From: an uncultured Bacteroidales bacterium
GTDB taxonomy: Bacteria > Bacteroidota > Bacteroidia > Bacteroidales > UBA932
Length of the DNA: 64,000 nt
Assembly: GCA_944326265.1 (NCBI GenBank)
Contig: CALVDE010000003.1
Span: forward strand, 1-64,000
Direction of reading: 5' to 3'
This document shows, one piece after another, positions 33,538-42,864 of the stretch. Every line of letters begins with the position of its first letter. Position 1 is the stretch's first letter. The notes below the pieces were generated by a model that was not told the DNA's origin, made no database searches, and saw nothing but the letters and a program-made list of their open reading frames with translations. Both the position numbers and the translations under genes were made by a program.

Positions 33538-33780
33538 CTACTTATTCCCGGCGGAGCTGTCCTTTGCGGAATCTGCGGAGGACTGTCCCTTCTTGGCGGA
33601 GGAATCAGTATTCAGATCCTCCTCTATGCCGTTGACCCCCTCCTTGAAGCTCTTGACCCCCTTGCCGAAGCTCTTCATCAGCTCGGGAATCTTCTTCGCC
33701 CCGAACAGCAGCAGGACGATGAGCAGCAGCACCAATATCTCGGTCAGTCCGACGGATCCTAAAAACAAAAGTGTAAGCAT
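33538..33780 (-). CDS. tatA: Twin-arginine translocase subunit TatA/E
   Basis: 80 residues: one membrane helix ([23 protein letters not shown]), the FG hinge, an amphipathic helix ([18 protein letters not shown]) and a charged tail. No separate tatB is present next to tatC, so this is a minimal TatAC system, known in several Bacteroidota. Upstream of tatC and just after the thioesterase gene. Confidence 0.94.
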   Translation of the reverse strand: MLTLLFLGSVGLTEILVLLLIVLLLFGAKKIPELMKSFGKGVKSFKEGVNGIEEDLNTDSSAKKGQSSADSAKDSSAGNK

Positions 33781-33789
33781 ATCTTCTCG

Positions 33790-34230
33790 TTATTGTTTAT
33801 TTTCTTTTGCAGCAGACTGTTCCATGTCGGCCTTGCGGAATACTTCCAGCAGGGCGGCAGGGATGCGGGTCGGGCGGCGGTTGTCGCTGTGGATGAACCC
33901 GAGGACCACCGAGCCGTCGCATACTAAGTCACCGTTCTGATTGTATATGTCCGTAAGCACCTCTATCCGCGCCATCGGCTCCTTCTCCACCCGGGAGACC
34001 ACCAGGAGCACGTCCCCCATCCGGGCCGGCGTGTGGTACTTGGCATTGACCGACACCACCGGCATCATGATTCCGTGCTTCTCCAGCTCCATGATCGGCA
34101 GCCCGACATCTATCAGAAACTGATGCCGGCCGCACTCAAAGTAACGGATGTAGTTCGAGTGATGGACTATCCCCATCTGGTCGGTCTCGTAGTAACGGAC
34201 CTCTATCTGTGTCTCCGACTGGATGAACAT
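33790..34230 (-). CDS. 4-hydroxybenzoyl-CoA-thioesterase-family acyl-CoA thioesterase
   Basis: 146 residues of a single hotdog domain, YbgC/FadM-like. The catalytic loop RYYETDQMGIVHHSNYIRYFE carries the family's Asp and the following helix start; the remainder (VSVNAKYHTPARMGDVLLVVSRVE) is the hotdog sheet. It hydrolyses acyl-CoA thioesters; chain length is not evident. It lies between valS and tatA on the same strand with gaps of about 10-20 bases. Confidence 0.9.
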   Translation of the reverse strand: MFIQSETQIEVRYYETDQMGIVHHSNYIRYFECGRHQFLIDVGLPIMELEKHGIMMPVVSVNAKYHTPARMGDVLLVVSRVEKEPMARIEVLTDIYNQNGDLVCDGSVVLGFIHSDNRRPTRIPAALLEVFRKADMEQSAAKENKQ

Positions 34231-34251
34231 GGCTTTACCTGACTAAAATAT

Positions 34252-36903
34252 TCAACCTCTGAGCGCCTCGAGGGTCTTGCGCAGTCCCTCTATCTTGGCG
34301 GTCGCATCCGAAAGTTTCTTCCTCTCGTTCTGCACCACAGCCTCCGGGGCGTTCTGCATGAACTTCTCATTGGACAGCTTGGCATTCACTCCCTTGAGGA
34401 ATTTCTCCAGACGCTCGATCTCGGCCTCGGCCTTGGCTATCTCCTCCTGCACGTCGGTCTTGCCGGCAAGCGGGACGAACATCTCGACCGTACCCACGAG
34501 GAAGGAAGCACCGGCCTCACGCTCTCCGAAGTCCTCAACGTAGGAGATCTCCCCTACATTGCCCATGCGGCGGACTATGCCGGTCATCTCCTCGGGGAAT
34601 GCGCCCTTGATGCGCAGATCCAGAGCCTCTTTCGGGGACAATCCCTTCTTCTGGCGGATGTTCCTAAGGGCAGCCACGGCCTCCGTAGCAAGGTCAAATG
34701 CGGCAATGAAGGCCTCATCGTACTCTCCGCCCCCGGGCTGACGCTCCAGCATGATGGTAGCACCCTCGGGACGCTCAGCTAAGTTGTGCCAAAGTTCCTC
34801 GGTGATAAAGGGCATCACGGGATGCAGGAGTTTCAGCAGGGAATCGAAGAATCCAATGGTGGCGTCGTAGGTCGCTCCGTCTATCGGGGCTCCGTAGGCA
34901 GGCTTCACTATCTCGAGGTACCAGGCGCAGAAGTCATCCCAGAAGAGCTTGTACAGGCACATCAGGGCATCAGAGATGCGGAACTTGGAGAAATGGTCGG
35001 CGACGACGGCTATCTCGCGGTTCAGCTTCTGGGTGAACCACCTGACGGCCAGGGCGGCGTGCTCGGGAGCCTTCAGGGAACGGTCCACGCTCCAGCCCTT
35101 GACCAGACGGTAGGCGTTCCATATCTTGTTGCAGAAGTTGCGGCCCTGCTCCACCTGGGACTCGTCGAAGAGGATATCGTTGCCGGCGGCGGTGCAGAGC
35201 AGCATGCCGATGCGGACTCCGTCAGCGCCGTAGTCGTCGATCAGCTTCAGGGGGTCGGGCGAGTTGCCTAAGGTCTTGGACATCTTGCGGCCCAGCTTGT
35301 CGCGGACGATACCGGTGAAGTACACATTGCGGAAAGGCACCTTGTCCATGAACTCATTACCGGCCATGACCATCCTGGCCACCCAGAAGAAGATGATGTC
35401 CGGGCCGGTCACCAGGTCGTTGGTCGGATAGTAGTAGGCCAGATCAGCGTTCGGGGCCTTGTCCGGGAAGCCGGGCTTGGCGGGGTCAAACACCGAGATG
35501 GGCCAGAGCCATGAGGAGAACCAGGTATCCAGCACGTCCTCGTCGCGCCTGAGGTCGGCGGCTGTAACCGAGGGGTCGAGCTGCTGAGCGGCCTTCAGGG
35601 CCTCCTCGGGAGTGGCCTCGACCACGTAGCGGCCGTCAGGCAGGTAGTATGCGGGTATCTGCTGTCCCCACCACAGCTGACGGGAGATGCACCAGTCACG
35701 GGTGTTCTCCATCCAGTGACGGTAGGTATTGCGGTATTTGTCCGGAATGAGTTTAATCTCGCCGTTCTCCACGCGGGCCAGGGCGGCCTTGGAAAGCTCC
35801 TCCATCCTGATGAACCACTGCATGGAGAGCTTGGGCTCGATGACTGCGTCGGTCCTCTCGGAGTGTCCAACGGGCGAGAGGTAGTCCTCCTCCTTCTCGA
35901 GCTGTCCGGCCTCGGCGAGCATTTTCACGATCTTCTTGCGGGCCGTGAAGCGGTCCTCGCCGACGAGGATCACGGCCTTCTCGTTGAGCCTTCCGTGATC
36001 GTCGATGATGTCAAGCACCGGCAGGTTGTGACGCAGGCCTATCTCGTAATCGTTCACGTCGTGGGCCGGGGTCACCTTCAGGCAGCCGGTACCGAAGTCC
36101 ATGGTTACATAGGAGTCCTCGATGATGGGTATCTCGCGGTTAATCAGAGGTATCAGTATCTTCTTGCCGCGCAGGTGGTGATACCTCGGGTCCTCGGGGT
36201 TGATGCAGACTGCGGCGTCGGCCATGATGGTCTCGGGACGGGTGGTGGCGATGACGATGTAGTCGTCAGTGGGATTGCCGGCTCCGTCGGAGACCTTGTA
36301 GCGCAGATAGTAGAGCTTGGACTTGGTCTCCTTGTGGATTACCTCGTCGTCGCTCACGGCGGTCAGGGCCTGTGGATCCCAATTGACCATCCTCACGCCG
36401 CGGTAGATATAGCCTTTCTTGTAAAAATATACGAATGTATTGATGACCGCCTCACTCAGGGCCGGGTCCATCGTGAACCTTGTGCGGTCCCAGTCGCAGG
36501 AGGCACCGAGCTTCTTGAGCTGCTCGAGGATGATGCCGCCGTGCTTCTCCTTCCACTCCCAGGCGTGTTTCATGAACTCCTCCCGGGTCAGGCTCGACTT
36601 GTCGATGCCCTGCTCCTTGAGCTTGGCAACCACCTTGGCCTCAGTGGCTATCGAAGCGTGGTCGGTACCGGGCACCCAGCAGGCGTTCTTGCCCTGCATA
36701 CGGGCGCGGCGCACGAGCACGTCCTGTATAGTATTGTTGAGCATGTGGCCCATGTGCAGCACTCCCGTCACATTGGGGGGCGGAATGACCACGGTATACG
36801 GCTCCCGGCTGTCGGGTTCCGAATGGAAAAACTTGTTTTTCAACCAGTAAGAATACCACTTCTCCTCCACCTCGGAAGGACTGTATTTTGCAGACAATTC
36901 CAT
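34252..36903 (-). CDS. valS: Valyl-tRNA synthetase
   Basis: 883 residues. Class I signatures HMGHM within [17 protein letters not shown] (about 42-58) and KMSKT within [14 protein letters not shown]; editing domain with [14 protein letters not shown]-terminal ValS coiled coil (about 815-880, [18 protein letters not shown]...). Charges tRNA-Val. It heads the minus-strand run valS-thioesterase-tatA-tatC-ABC-F-rlmB and is divergent from the DUF3467 gene. Confidence 0.98.
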   Translation of the reverse strand: MELSAKYSPSEVEEKWYSYWLKNKFFHSEPDSREPYTVVIPPPNVTGVLHMGHMLNNTIQDVLVRRARMQGKNACWVPGTDHASIATEAKVVAKLKEQGIDKSSLTREEFMKHAWEWKEKHGGIILEQLKKLGASCDWDRTRFTMDPALSEAVINTFVYFYKKGYIYRGVRMVNWDPQALTAVSDDEVIHKETKSKLYYLRYKVSDGAGNPTDDYIVIATTRPETIMADAAVCINPEDPRYHHLRGKKILIPLINREIPIIEDSYVTMDFGTGCLKVTPAHDVNDYEIGLRHNLPVLDIIDDHGRLNEKAVILVGEDRFTARKKIVKMLAEAGQLEKEEDYLSPVGHSERTDAVIEPKLSMQWFIRMEELSKAALARVENGEIKLIPDKYRNTYRHWMENTRDWCISRQLWWGQQIPAYYLPDGRYVVEATPEEALKAAQQLDPSVTAADLRRDEDVLDTWFSSWLWPISVFDPAKPGFPDKAPNADLAYYYPTNDLVTGPDIIFFWVARMVMAGNEFMDKVPFRNVYFTGIVRDKLGRKMSKTLGNSPDPLKLIDDYGADGVRIGMLLCTAAGNDILFDESQVEQGRNFCNKIWNAYRLVKGWSVDRSLKAPEHAALAVRWFTQKLNREIAVVADHFSKFRISDALMCLYKLFWDDFCAWYLEIVKPAYGAPIDGATYDATIGFFDSLLKLLHPVMPFITEELWHNLAERPEGATIMLERQPGGGEYDEAFIAAFDLATEAVAALRNIRQKKGLSPKEALDLRIKGAFPEEMTGIVRRMGNVGEISYVEDFGEREAGASFLVGTVEMFVPLAGKTDVQEEIAKAEAEIERLEKFLKGVNAKLSNEKFMQNAPEAVVQNERKKLSDATAKIEGLRKTLEALRG

Positions 36904-36922
36904 AATCTTTCAATTTAACTCG

Positions 36923-36950
36923 CAAATATAATCCATTTTGTATAGATTTG
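36923..36950. promoter_or_regulatory. Divergent -7 boxes for valS and the DUF3467 operon
   Basis: Minus strand TATATTTG at 36923-36930 (20 bases before the valS ATG) and plus strand TAGATTTG at 36943-36950 (33 bases before ATG 36983). Both match the -7 consensus; the two promoters are back to back within 30 bases, so their -33 regions lie over each other's start region. Confidence 0.55.
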
Positions 36951-36982
36951 CAGGCAGAACTTTAAAAGTTAAATCAAGAATT

Positions 36983-37303
36983 ATGGACAATCAACCGCAG
37001 AAAAAAGAAATCGGTATAGAGCTGACCAAGGAAACAGCCGCCGGCAACTATTCCAACCTTGCAATCATCACCCACTCCAACAGCGAGTTTTTCATAGATT
37101 TCGCCCGCATGATGCCCGGCCTTTCCAAAGCCCAGGTTGTCAGCCGCATCATCATGACTCCCGAGCATATTAAGAGGCTGTATCTGGCACTGCGCGACAA
37201 CATCAACAAATACGAAAGCCAGAACGGCGAGATCCGCCTGACCGGCAATACTCCCAAGAATACTATTCCTTTCGGATTCGGGCCCAATACTCCGGAGGCA
37301 TAG
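36983..37303 (+). CDS. DUF3467 protein
   Basis: 106 residues from ATG 36983 (MDNQPQKKEIGIELTKETAAG). Contains the DUF3467 pattern YSNLAIITHSNSEFFIDFARMMPG followed by VSRIIMTPEHIKRLYLALRDNINKYE. Family function unknown; conserved across Bacteroidales. First gene of a plus-strand operon with DUF2520, kdsC-like and maf genes. Confidence 0.9.
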   Translation: MDNQPQKKEIGIELTKETAAGNYSNLAIITHSNSEFFIDFARMMPGLSKAQVVSRIIMTPEHIKRLYLALRDNINKYESQNGEIRLTGNTPKNTIPFGFGPNTPEA

Positions 37304-37306
37304 CCG

Positions 37307-38143
37307 ATGAAGCACAGAACAGCTTTCATCGGAGCAGGCAACGTGGCATTCCGCCTGGCTCTCGCCATGCAGGAGAAGGGCTACAGCATCCCGTTGATAT
37401 ACAACAGGACCGTGAAAAGCCGCGACAAACTCGTAAAAGCCCTTAGGTCCAATGGCTCGGACACAACAGCTGCCGAAGACATGTCCATGCTGCGCGATAT
37501 GTCTCTGGTGATTATCGCTGTTACTGACGATGCCATACCGACTGTTGTTCAGGAGCTTGCGTCTGCACTTCAGGAAAACGCAGCAGCAGACGGAGGCAGA
37601 AGGCATCTGCCTGCTGTCGTGCACACTTCCGGAGCAACTTCCCTTTCCGTGCTTAAGCCGCTCGAAGACATCGGATGCGACTGCGGAGTACTTTATCCGC
37701 TCATGACGCTCAGCCGCAACAAGAATCTGGAATTCAAGGACGTACCTTTGCTGCTCGAAGCCACGTCACAGTCTCTTGCGGATACACTGGATCACATAGC
37801 CGCTGACCTGGGAGGAGAGCACTATTTCTACACCTCGGAGCAACGGCTCAGGATGCATGTGGCCGCCGTATTCACCACCAATTTCGTCAATTACCTTCTT
37901 GGACTGGCCTTCCCGATCGTCCAGCATGACCATCCGCTGCTGATACCCGGAACGATAGAGGCGGTGCGCAACGCTTTCCTGCACACCCCCGCATCCACCC
38001 TCACCGGCCCTGCCCGCAGAGGTGACATGGAAACCATAAGGAAACACTTGGACGTACTGGAGCAGTCAGGTCTGAAAGAGCAGGCAGAGATTTACAGGCT
38101 GTTTACGGACAAGATTCTGGAAAAATACCAAAACAAGAAATAG
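37307..38143 (+). CDS. DUF2520/Rossmann-like NAD(P)-binding protein
   Basis: 278 residues. N-terminal Rossmann motif FIGAGNVAFRLALAMQEKGY (6-25) as in ProC-like reductases; then VIIAVTDDAIPTVV and HTSGATSLSVL; the C-terminal DUF2520 helical domain contains HVAAVFTTNFVNYLLGLA. Likely an oxidoreductase; substrate unknown. 3 bases after DUF3467 and 3 before the HAD gene. Confidence 0.88.
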   Translation: MKHRTAFIGAGNVAFRLALAMQEKGYSIPLIYNRTVKSRDKLVKALRSNGSDTTAAEDMSMLRDMSLVIIAVTDDAIPTVVQELASALQENAAADGGRRHLPAVVHTSGATSLSVLKPLEDIGCDCGVLYPLMTLSRNKNLEFKDVPLLLEATSQSLADTLDHIAADLGGEHYFYTSEQRLRMHVAAVFTTNFVNYLLGLAFPIVQHDHPLLIPGTIEAVRNAFLHTPASTLTGPARRGDMETIRKHLDVLEQSGLKEQAEIYRLFTDKILEKYQNKK

Positions 38144-38146
38144 ACA

Positions 38147-38689
38147 ATGCCCAATTACAATTATAAAGTCAGGCTGCACGGCATCCGCGCCTTCGCCTTC
38201 GATGTGGACGGAGTGATGACCGACGGGACCATCATTTCCACTACGGACGGAGAACTTCTCCGCACGTTTGACTCCAAGGACGGATTCGGCATCAGGATGT
38301 GCTGCATGAAAGGATATCCGGTAGGAATCATCACCGGAGGATTTTCCAGGAGCACCTTCAACCGTTTCACAGGACTCGGAATACCTGAAGAGGATATCTG
38401 CCAGAAATCCCGGGACAAGATGCCGGATTTTCTGAAATTCTGCCAGAGACACGGACTGAGGCCGGAAGAAGTGGTGTATGCCGGAGACGACATTCCCGAC
38501 ATTCCCGTACTTCTGACGGCAGGGCTGTCCGCCGCACCGGCGGACGCGGCTCCGGAGGTCAAGGAAGTATGTGACTATGTATCGCTTTTCAAAGGCGGAC
38601 ACGGTTTTGTGCGCGATCTGATAGAACAAGTGCTGAAAGTACAGGGCAACTGGAGTCTTGACACTGCCCTTTTCGCCCGAAAATACTGA
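38147..38689 (+). CDS. kdsC: HAD-IIIA phosphatase, KdsC-like
   Basis: 180 residues. HAD motif I FAFDVDGVMTDG (catalytic Asp pair), motif II IITGG, motif III KPDFLK-like (KMPDFLKF) and motif IV VYAGDDIPDIP; the C-terminal GGHGFVRDLIEQVL is the KdsC tail. KdsC dephosphorylates KDO-8-phosphate in lipopolysaccharide core synthesis. Assignment by motif; other HAD-IIIA sugar phosphatases are possible. Confidence 0.87.
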   Translation: MPNYNYKVRLHGIRAFAFDVDGVMTDGTIISTTDGELLRTFDSKDGFGIRMCCMKGYPVGIITGGFSRSTFNRFTGLGIPEEDICQKSRDKMPDFLKFCQRHGLRPEEVVYAGDDIPDIPVLLTAGLSAAPADAAPEVKEVCDYVSLFKGGHGFVRDLIEQVLKVQGNWSLDTALFARKY

Positions 38690-38697
38690 GTCTCGCC

Positions 38698-39294
38698 ATG
38701 CTGCTCAAAGACGCTCTTTCAGGCCGGAGAATCGTACTCGGCTCCGCCTCTCCCAGACGCAGGGAGCTTCTGGCCGGACTGGGGCTGGATTTTACCGTAG
38801 AGGCCACTCCCGGAGCACCCGAGACCTATTCTCCGGGATTAAGACCGGATGAAGTACCTGTGGCACTGGCCGCCTCCAAGTCCGAAGGCTTCCACCGTCC
38901 CCTGGAGCCGGACGAGATACTCATCACAGCCGACACCGTGGTAATCTGCGGGGACGACATACTGGGCAAGCCCTCCGGCAGAGAGGATGCGGTGAGGATG
39001 CTGCGCGAACTGTCGGGACGCACGCACAGGGTCGTGACCGGAGTATGCATCCGGGACACAGGGCACAGAAGTATATTCTCAAGCACATCCGAAGTGGAAT
39101 TCAAAGCCCTGTCGGACGAGGAAATCAACTACTACATAGGACAATACCGTCCGTTCGACAAGGCCGGCGGCTACGGTATCCAGGAATGGATCGGCTATAT
39201 AGGCATAACCTCCATACGCGGCTCCTACTTCAACATCGTAGGACTCCCCGTACAGAGGCTGTACACTGCTCTTTCCGAATTTATCGGACTTTGA
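38698..39294 (+). CDS. maf: Maf-like nucleoside triphosphate pyrophosphatase
   Basis: 198 residues. Maf signature GSASPRRRELLAGLGL, then ADTVVICGDDILGKPS and the EVEFKALSDEEINYYI and DKAGGYGIQ segments. Hydrolyses non-canonical or dTTP/UTP nucleotides (YhdE-type). Last gene of the operon, with a 14-base convergent overlap with the next gene. Confidence 0.94.
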   Translation: MLLKDALSGRRIVLGSASPRRRELLAGLGLDFTVEATPGAPETYSPGLRPDEVPVALAASKSEGFHRPLEPDEILITADTVVICGDDILGKPSGREDAVRMLRELSGRTHRVVTGVCIRDTGHRSIFSSTSEVEFKALSDEEINYYIGQYRPFDKAGGYGIQEWIGYIGITSIRGSYFNIVGLPVQRLYTALSEFIGL

Positions 39295-40375
39295 TCATCT
39301 CAACCGGCTGCTGACGAACTTTATCCAGTGGCTCCACGGTATATTTCACCTTGTCGAAATCGATGGATGTCAGGTCTATACAGCGGATAGTGCTGTTCCA
39401 GCACGTGCGCCAGTAGAATTTCAGCCCTTTCGTGTCCGCCGCTGTGGTGAACTGGGTCGCTCCGGGAATATCCACCGGTGCATGGTCTTTCTGACGCTCC
39501 ACTCCTATCGGTATGTCGAAGTTGTTCAGAATCAGGAAGCAGGACATCACGGTCTCATCCGCAGTAGGATACTGGGGAGCGGTCGCCTGATAGTAAGCCG
39601 CACGGACAAATCTAGACGGCGGAGTCACGTCCCCGGGAAGGCCGATCATGCCGGTACCGGCACCGAAGCGGCGCACCTGTGGCCAGGCCGAGAAGGCGTT
39701 GCCGTCAGCCTCACCGAAAGCCAGGTTGACATAATTGTTCAGGTTGGTCACTTGCCAGGGAAAGCCTGGAGCATTGGTCAGCACGCCTATCTCATTCTCA
39801 TAGAAATTGGTCTTGCCGTCAACTATCTCTATCACAATCTGACGGCCCGAAGGCTCGCCCACTCTCCAGTGCGAGGTGCCGGCCTGCGGATACAGCTTGG
39901 TGACGATGATCTCGTCAAAATGGTCGATGACCTCCTGTACAGAAGTGAAGTTGGCCAGAATCCAGCTGACCACCTGCATGTCCGGTACGGTACGGTCCAC
40001 CTGTGCAGAGTCATAATCCGGATACTGCCCGTATGCCGGGAAGAAGAACAGCCCGGCAGACAGACCTTTCTCGTTGAGTCCCTCCAATACGAACTGGTCC
40101 TGCTCGGCGGCTACTCCCACATAGCCGTATTTGCCGGTGAATATCAGCCCTGTACCGCCGGTAGAAGTCAAGGCAGTATGCCTGAAGCCACGAGGAACTA
40201 TGACATAGCGGCTCTGCAGGTCAGAACCGCCCCACTCAGCCGTGCGGGCCAGCACATAACTGCCGTCCCCGGCCTTAAAGGATATCCCCGTACACGCCGA
40301 CATATCTGAGAATGTGCCGGCCAGGGCTGCTGCGGCTACCGCTGCCGCCTTAATTATGAATGTAGACAATTTCAT
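39281..40375 (-). CDS. Choloylglycine hydrolase-family (Ntn) exported amidase
   Basis: 364 residues from ATG 40375; signal peptide MKLSTFIIKAAAVAAAALAG...SA followed by Cys28, the N-terminal nucleophile exposed after cleavage (ACTGISFKAGDGSYVLARTAEWG). Arg44 and the LxxRTxEW motif match the Gram-negative bile-salt hydrolase/penicillin V acylase group; later GLNEKGLSAGLFFFP, FTSVQEVIDHFDEI, GLKFYWRTCWNSTIRCIDL support the family. Substrate may be conjugated bile acids, N-acyl homoserine lactones or penicillin V. A longer frame to 40441 is rejected because the signal peptide begins at 40375. Confidence 0.88.
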   Translation of the reverse strand: MKLSTFIIKAAAVAAAALAGTFSDMSACTGISFKAGDGSYVLARTAEWGGSDLQSRYVIVPRGFRHTALTSTGGTGLIFTGKYGYVGVAAEQDQFVLEGLNEKGLSAGLFFFPAYGQYPDYDSAQVDRTVPDMQVVSWILANFTSVQEVIDHFDEIIVTKLYPQAGTSHWRVGEPSGRQIVIEIVDGKTNFYENEIGVLTNAPGFPWQVTNLNNYVNLAFGEADGNAFSAWPQVRRFGAGTGMIGLPGDVTPPSRFVRAAYYQATAPQYPTADETVMSCFLILNNFDIPIGVERQKDHAPVDIPGATQFTTAADTKGLKFYWRTCWNSTIRCIDLTSIDFDKVKYTVEPLDKVRQQPVEMIKVR

Positions 40376-40421
40376 AACTTTAAAATTTTCCAAAAAATAC
40401 ATAAAAACAGTGTTCTGCACA

Positions 40422-40769
40422 TTACACAGCCAATACTTCAAAATGATTTTCTAAATCTTGAATATCCTTTGTCTTGACTATTGTTTCATCTGAAATCACC
40501 TTCTTCTTATTTTGAGTAGACATAACAGCTTTCAACGTTTTCTCAACATCTACCGGCAAATTCACCAAACATGCTTTGCCATTTTGTATACTATCCTTAA
40601 ACCGGACATAAAATTCGTCCATAAAACTTCTCGTTGCGAAATGAACATCCGAAAAATCTATAATAATTTCTGTGTCATTTGAATTCTTTATGTAATTGTA
40701 AAAATCATCAGCCAATGGACGAGACATCAAATCCCGGCTTAAAATCCTAGATATGTAAAAAACACTCAT
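40422..40769 (-). CDS. STAS-like (DUF4325) domain protein
   Basis: 115 residues. The core IIIDFSDVHFATRSFMDEFYVRF matches the STAS-like DUF4325 domain, related to anti-sigma-factor antagonists. Normally paired with a GHKL-type ATPase; the upstream partner (40784-41363) has lost its ATP-binding core, so this protein may be without function or act alone. 14 bases separate them. Confidence 0.8.
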   Translation of the reverse strand: MSVFYISRILSRDLMSRPLADDFYNYIKNSNDTEIIIDFSDVHFATRSFMDEFYVRFKDSIQNGKACLVNLPVDVEKTLKAVMSTQNKKKVISDETIVKTKDIQDLENHFEVLAV

Positions 40770-40783
40770 GATATTGCCTCCAT

Positions 40784-41363
40784 TTATTCAATATAATTAA
40801 CATATTCAAAGTCTTCATTCCAATATGGAATTCTCAACGCAACAATAGTTCCTTCAAAACGGATACCATACGGCAACTCAAAATAACCTGAGCCCGCCTT
40901 AGTTTTGACATATACTGTATCTCCAGATACCATCATATACTGCCCTCCCATTCCATCGACAAGCATCTTTTTTGTCGTACTTACATAATGCTATTTTTTT
41001 ATCCTCTATACGATCATTCGTAGCCGGAAATTTTATTAATGGGATATATCGTTTTTGGACAAACTGCTCCAAATACGCTGCAAACTCTGACTTACGCATA
41101 GCCCCGGAATTGACCCCGAATTTATCCAGGCACACGGAACTCAGATATCCTTCTACATGATCTAAACATATATTTTTACCTGATTTCTCAATATAAATGA
41201 GTAAAGACATAATAAATGTCGGTGTCACAAACTTGGCATGAGAAAAATCTACAATATCCTCCACATCAGGGCTTCTATTTATCTGCCTGCATATCCTCAG
41301 CGCAACACTGAGTCCTGATGACAATTTTTCCTGCTGAACATTTATGTTTTCAATTATTTTCAT
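40784..41363 (-). pseudogene. STAS-like/HATPase protein gene with internal deletion of the ATPase core
   Basis: From ATG 41363 (MKIIENINVQQEKLSSGLSVAL) the frame reads a STAS-like N-terminal part (VEDIVDFSHAKFVTPTFIMSLLIYIE ... FPATNDRIEDKK) for about 125 residues. It then shifts: the frame ends with 25 unrelated residues, while the neighbouring frame gives STTKKMLVDGMGGQYMMVSG, the C-terminal strand part of a GHKL ATPase, and continues to 40784 (YFELPYGIRFEGTIVALRIPY). The N- and G-box core that should stand between these parts (around 100 codons) is missing. Junction near 40980-40995 in an A-rich stretch. A dead allele or natural truncation; the former is more likely. Confidence 0.75.
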
Positions 41364-41444
41364 AACGTTATAATACAATCATACAAAGATAGCGATACAT
41401 ATTGATTATGCAATTATTTCAGCAAGGAATCAGAAGTTTCTCGC

Positions 41445-41452
41445 TATATTTG
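41445..41452 (+). promoter_or_regulatory. -7 box of the aldo/keto reductase gene
   Basis: TATATTTG, 24 bases upstream of ATG 41477; an in-frame TTG at 41471 lies closer to the box and is less likely the start. Confidence 0.5.
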
Positions 41453-41476
41453 CAGTGAAATCTTTTTGCTTTGGAT

Positions 41477-42829
41477 ATGGAAAACGAAACAAAAATATCG
41501 CGAAGAGGCTTTTTGAAAATCACCGGAATAGCCGGTGCGGCTACAGTTCTGGCATCCGGGTGCGGACGCAGGAACGACGAAGTCACAACTGAAGTACCTA
41601 AAGGACAGATGACATACCGCAATCTCAACGGAGACCGGATCTCCCTGCTCGGTTACGGATGCATGAGATGGCCGCAGAAAGCGGCTGCCGAAGGAGAGAA
41701 CAGCGAGATTGATCAGGAGAGAGTCAACGCCTTGGTGGACTATGCCATAGAGCACGGCATCAACTACTTCGACACCGCGCCCACCTATCTTCGCGGATTC
41801 TCAGAAGATGCTACAGGCATAGCCCTCAAGCGATACCCGAGAGATTCATACTACATCGCCACGAAGCTGTCCAACTTCGGCGATTCCAGCCGCGAAGGCT
41901 CGATGGCCATGTACCGCCAGTCATTCATTGACCTTCAGACCGACTACATCGACTATTATCTGCTGCACTCCATCGGACGCAGCATGGAGGATTTTCAGAA
42001 GAGGTATATCGACAACGGTATGCTGGACTTCCTGATAGAAGAACGCAAGGCCGGGCGCATCCGTCACCTTGGATGGTCCTTCCACGGCATCCAGGAAGTA
42101 TTTGACTATGTGCTTTCCATGCATGAGAGGATTCACTGGGATTTTGTACAGATACAGCTCAACTACCTGGACTGGGGCCATGCCACACCGGGGAACGTCA
42201 ACGCCGAATACCTGTACGGCGAGCTCACCAAGAGAGGCATACCGGCCATAATCATGGAGCCGCTGCTGGGAGGCCGCCTGTCCAATGTCCCGGACCGTAT
42301 CGCTGCCCGGCTCAAGGAACAGGACCCCGAGAGCAGCGTGGCCTCCTGGGCTTTCCGTTTCGCCGGCTCACCCGGGAACGTCCTGACCGTACTGAGCGGC
42401 ATGACCTATATGGAGCATCTGCAGGACAATATCCGCACCTACTCCCCTCTCAGACCGCTTACCGACGAGGACCTGGACTTTCTGGAAGAAACGGCAAGGC
42501 AGATGCACGAATACCCTACCATTCCCTGCAACGACTGCAAGTACTGTATGCCATGTCCCTACGGCATCGACATACCCGCCATCCTGCTGCACTACAACAA
42601 ATGCGTCAATGAGGGCAACCTATCCGTCAGCAGCATGGACGATAACTACCGCGAGGCCCGCAGAGCTTTCCTGATAGGCTATGACAGGAGCGTACCGAAG
42701 CTTCGCCAGGCCAGCCACTGCATAGGCTGCGGCCAGTGCGTTCCCCACTGTCCTCAGTCAATCAAGATACCTCAGGAACTGCACCGCATCGACCGCTACG
42801 TCGAGAAACTCAAACAGGGCACCCTCTAG
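41477..42829 (+). CDS. Tat-exported aldo/keto reductase with C-terminal [4Fe-4S] motifs
   Basis: 450 residues from ATG 41477. Twin-arginine signal ISRRGFLKITG (R9-R10) followed by ATVLASGCG (Cys29, a possible lipid attachment). Residues 40-330 are an aldo/keto reductase (LLGYGCMRWP, INYFDTAPTYLRG, YIDYYLLHSIGR, LGWSFHG, IMEPLLGGRLS). The C-terminus has two cysteine clusters, CNDCKYCMPCPYGIDIP and CIGCGQCVPHCPQSIKIP, as in ferredoxin-type [4Fe-4S] sites. Such combined proteins are common in Bacteroidota; the substrate is unknown. Its exporter tatAC lies in the same window. Confidence 0.93.
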   Translation: MENETKISRRGFLKITGIAGAATVLASGCGRRNDEVTTEVPKGQMTYRNLNGDRISLLGYGCMRWPQKAAAEGENSEIDQERVNALVDYAIEHGINYFDTAPTYLRGFSEDATGIALKRYPRDSYYIATKLSNFGDSSREGSMAMYRQSFIDLQTDYIDYYLLHSIGRSMEDFQKRYIDNGMLDFLIEERKAGRIRHLGWSFHGIQEVFDYVLSMHERIHWDFVQIQLNYLDWGHATPGNVNAEYLYGELTKRGIPAIIMEPLLGGRLSNVPDRIAARLKEQDPESSVASWAFRFAGSPGNVLTVLSGMTYMEHLQDNIRTYSPLRPLTDEDLDFLEETARQMHEYPTIPCNDCKYCMPCPYGIDIPAILLHYNKCVNEGNLSVSSMDDNYREARRAFLIGYDRSVPKLRQASHCIGCGQCVPHCPQSIKIPQELHRIDRYVEKLKQGTL

Positions 42830-42864
42830 AGGACACCCTGTCTGTTCTTCGTCACAAAAGTGAG

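Noticed and set aside
35716-36918. A 400-residue plus-strand frame opposite valS
   Set aside because: Antisense shadow; valS has unmistakable class I signatures.
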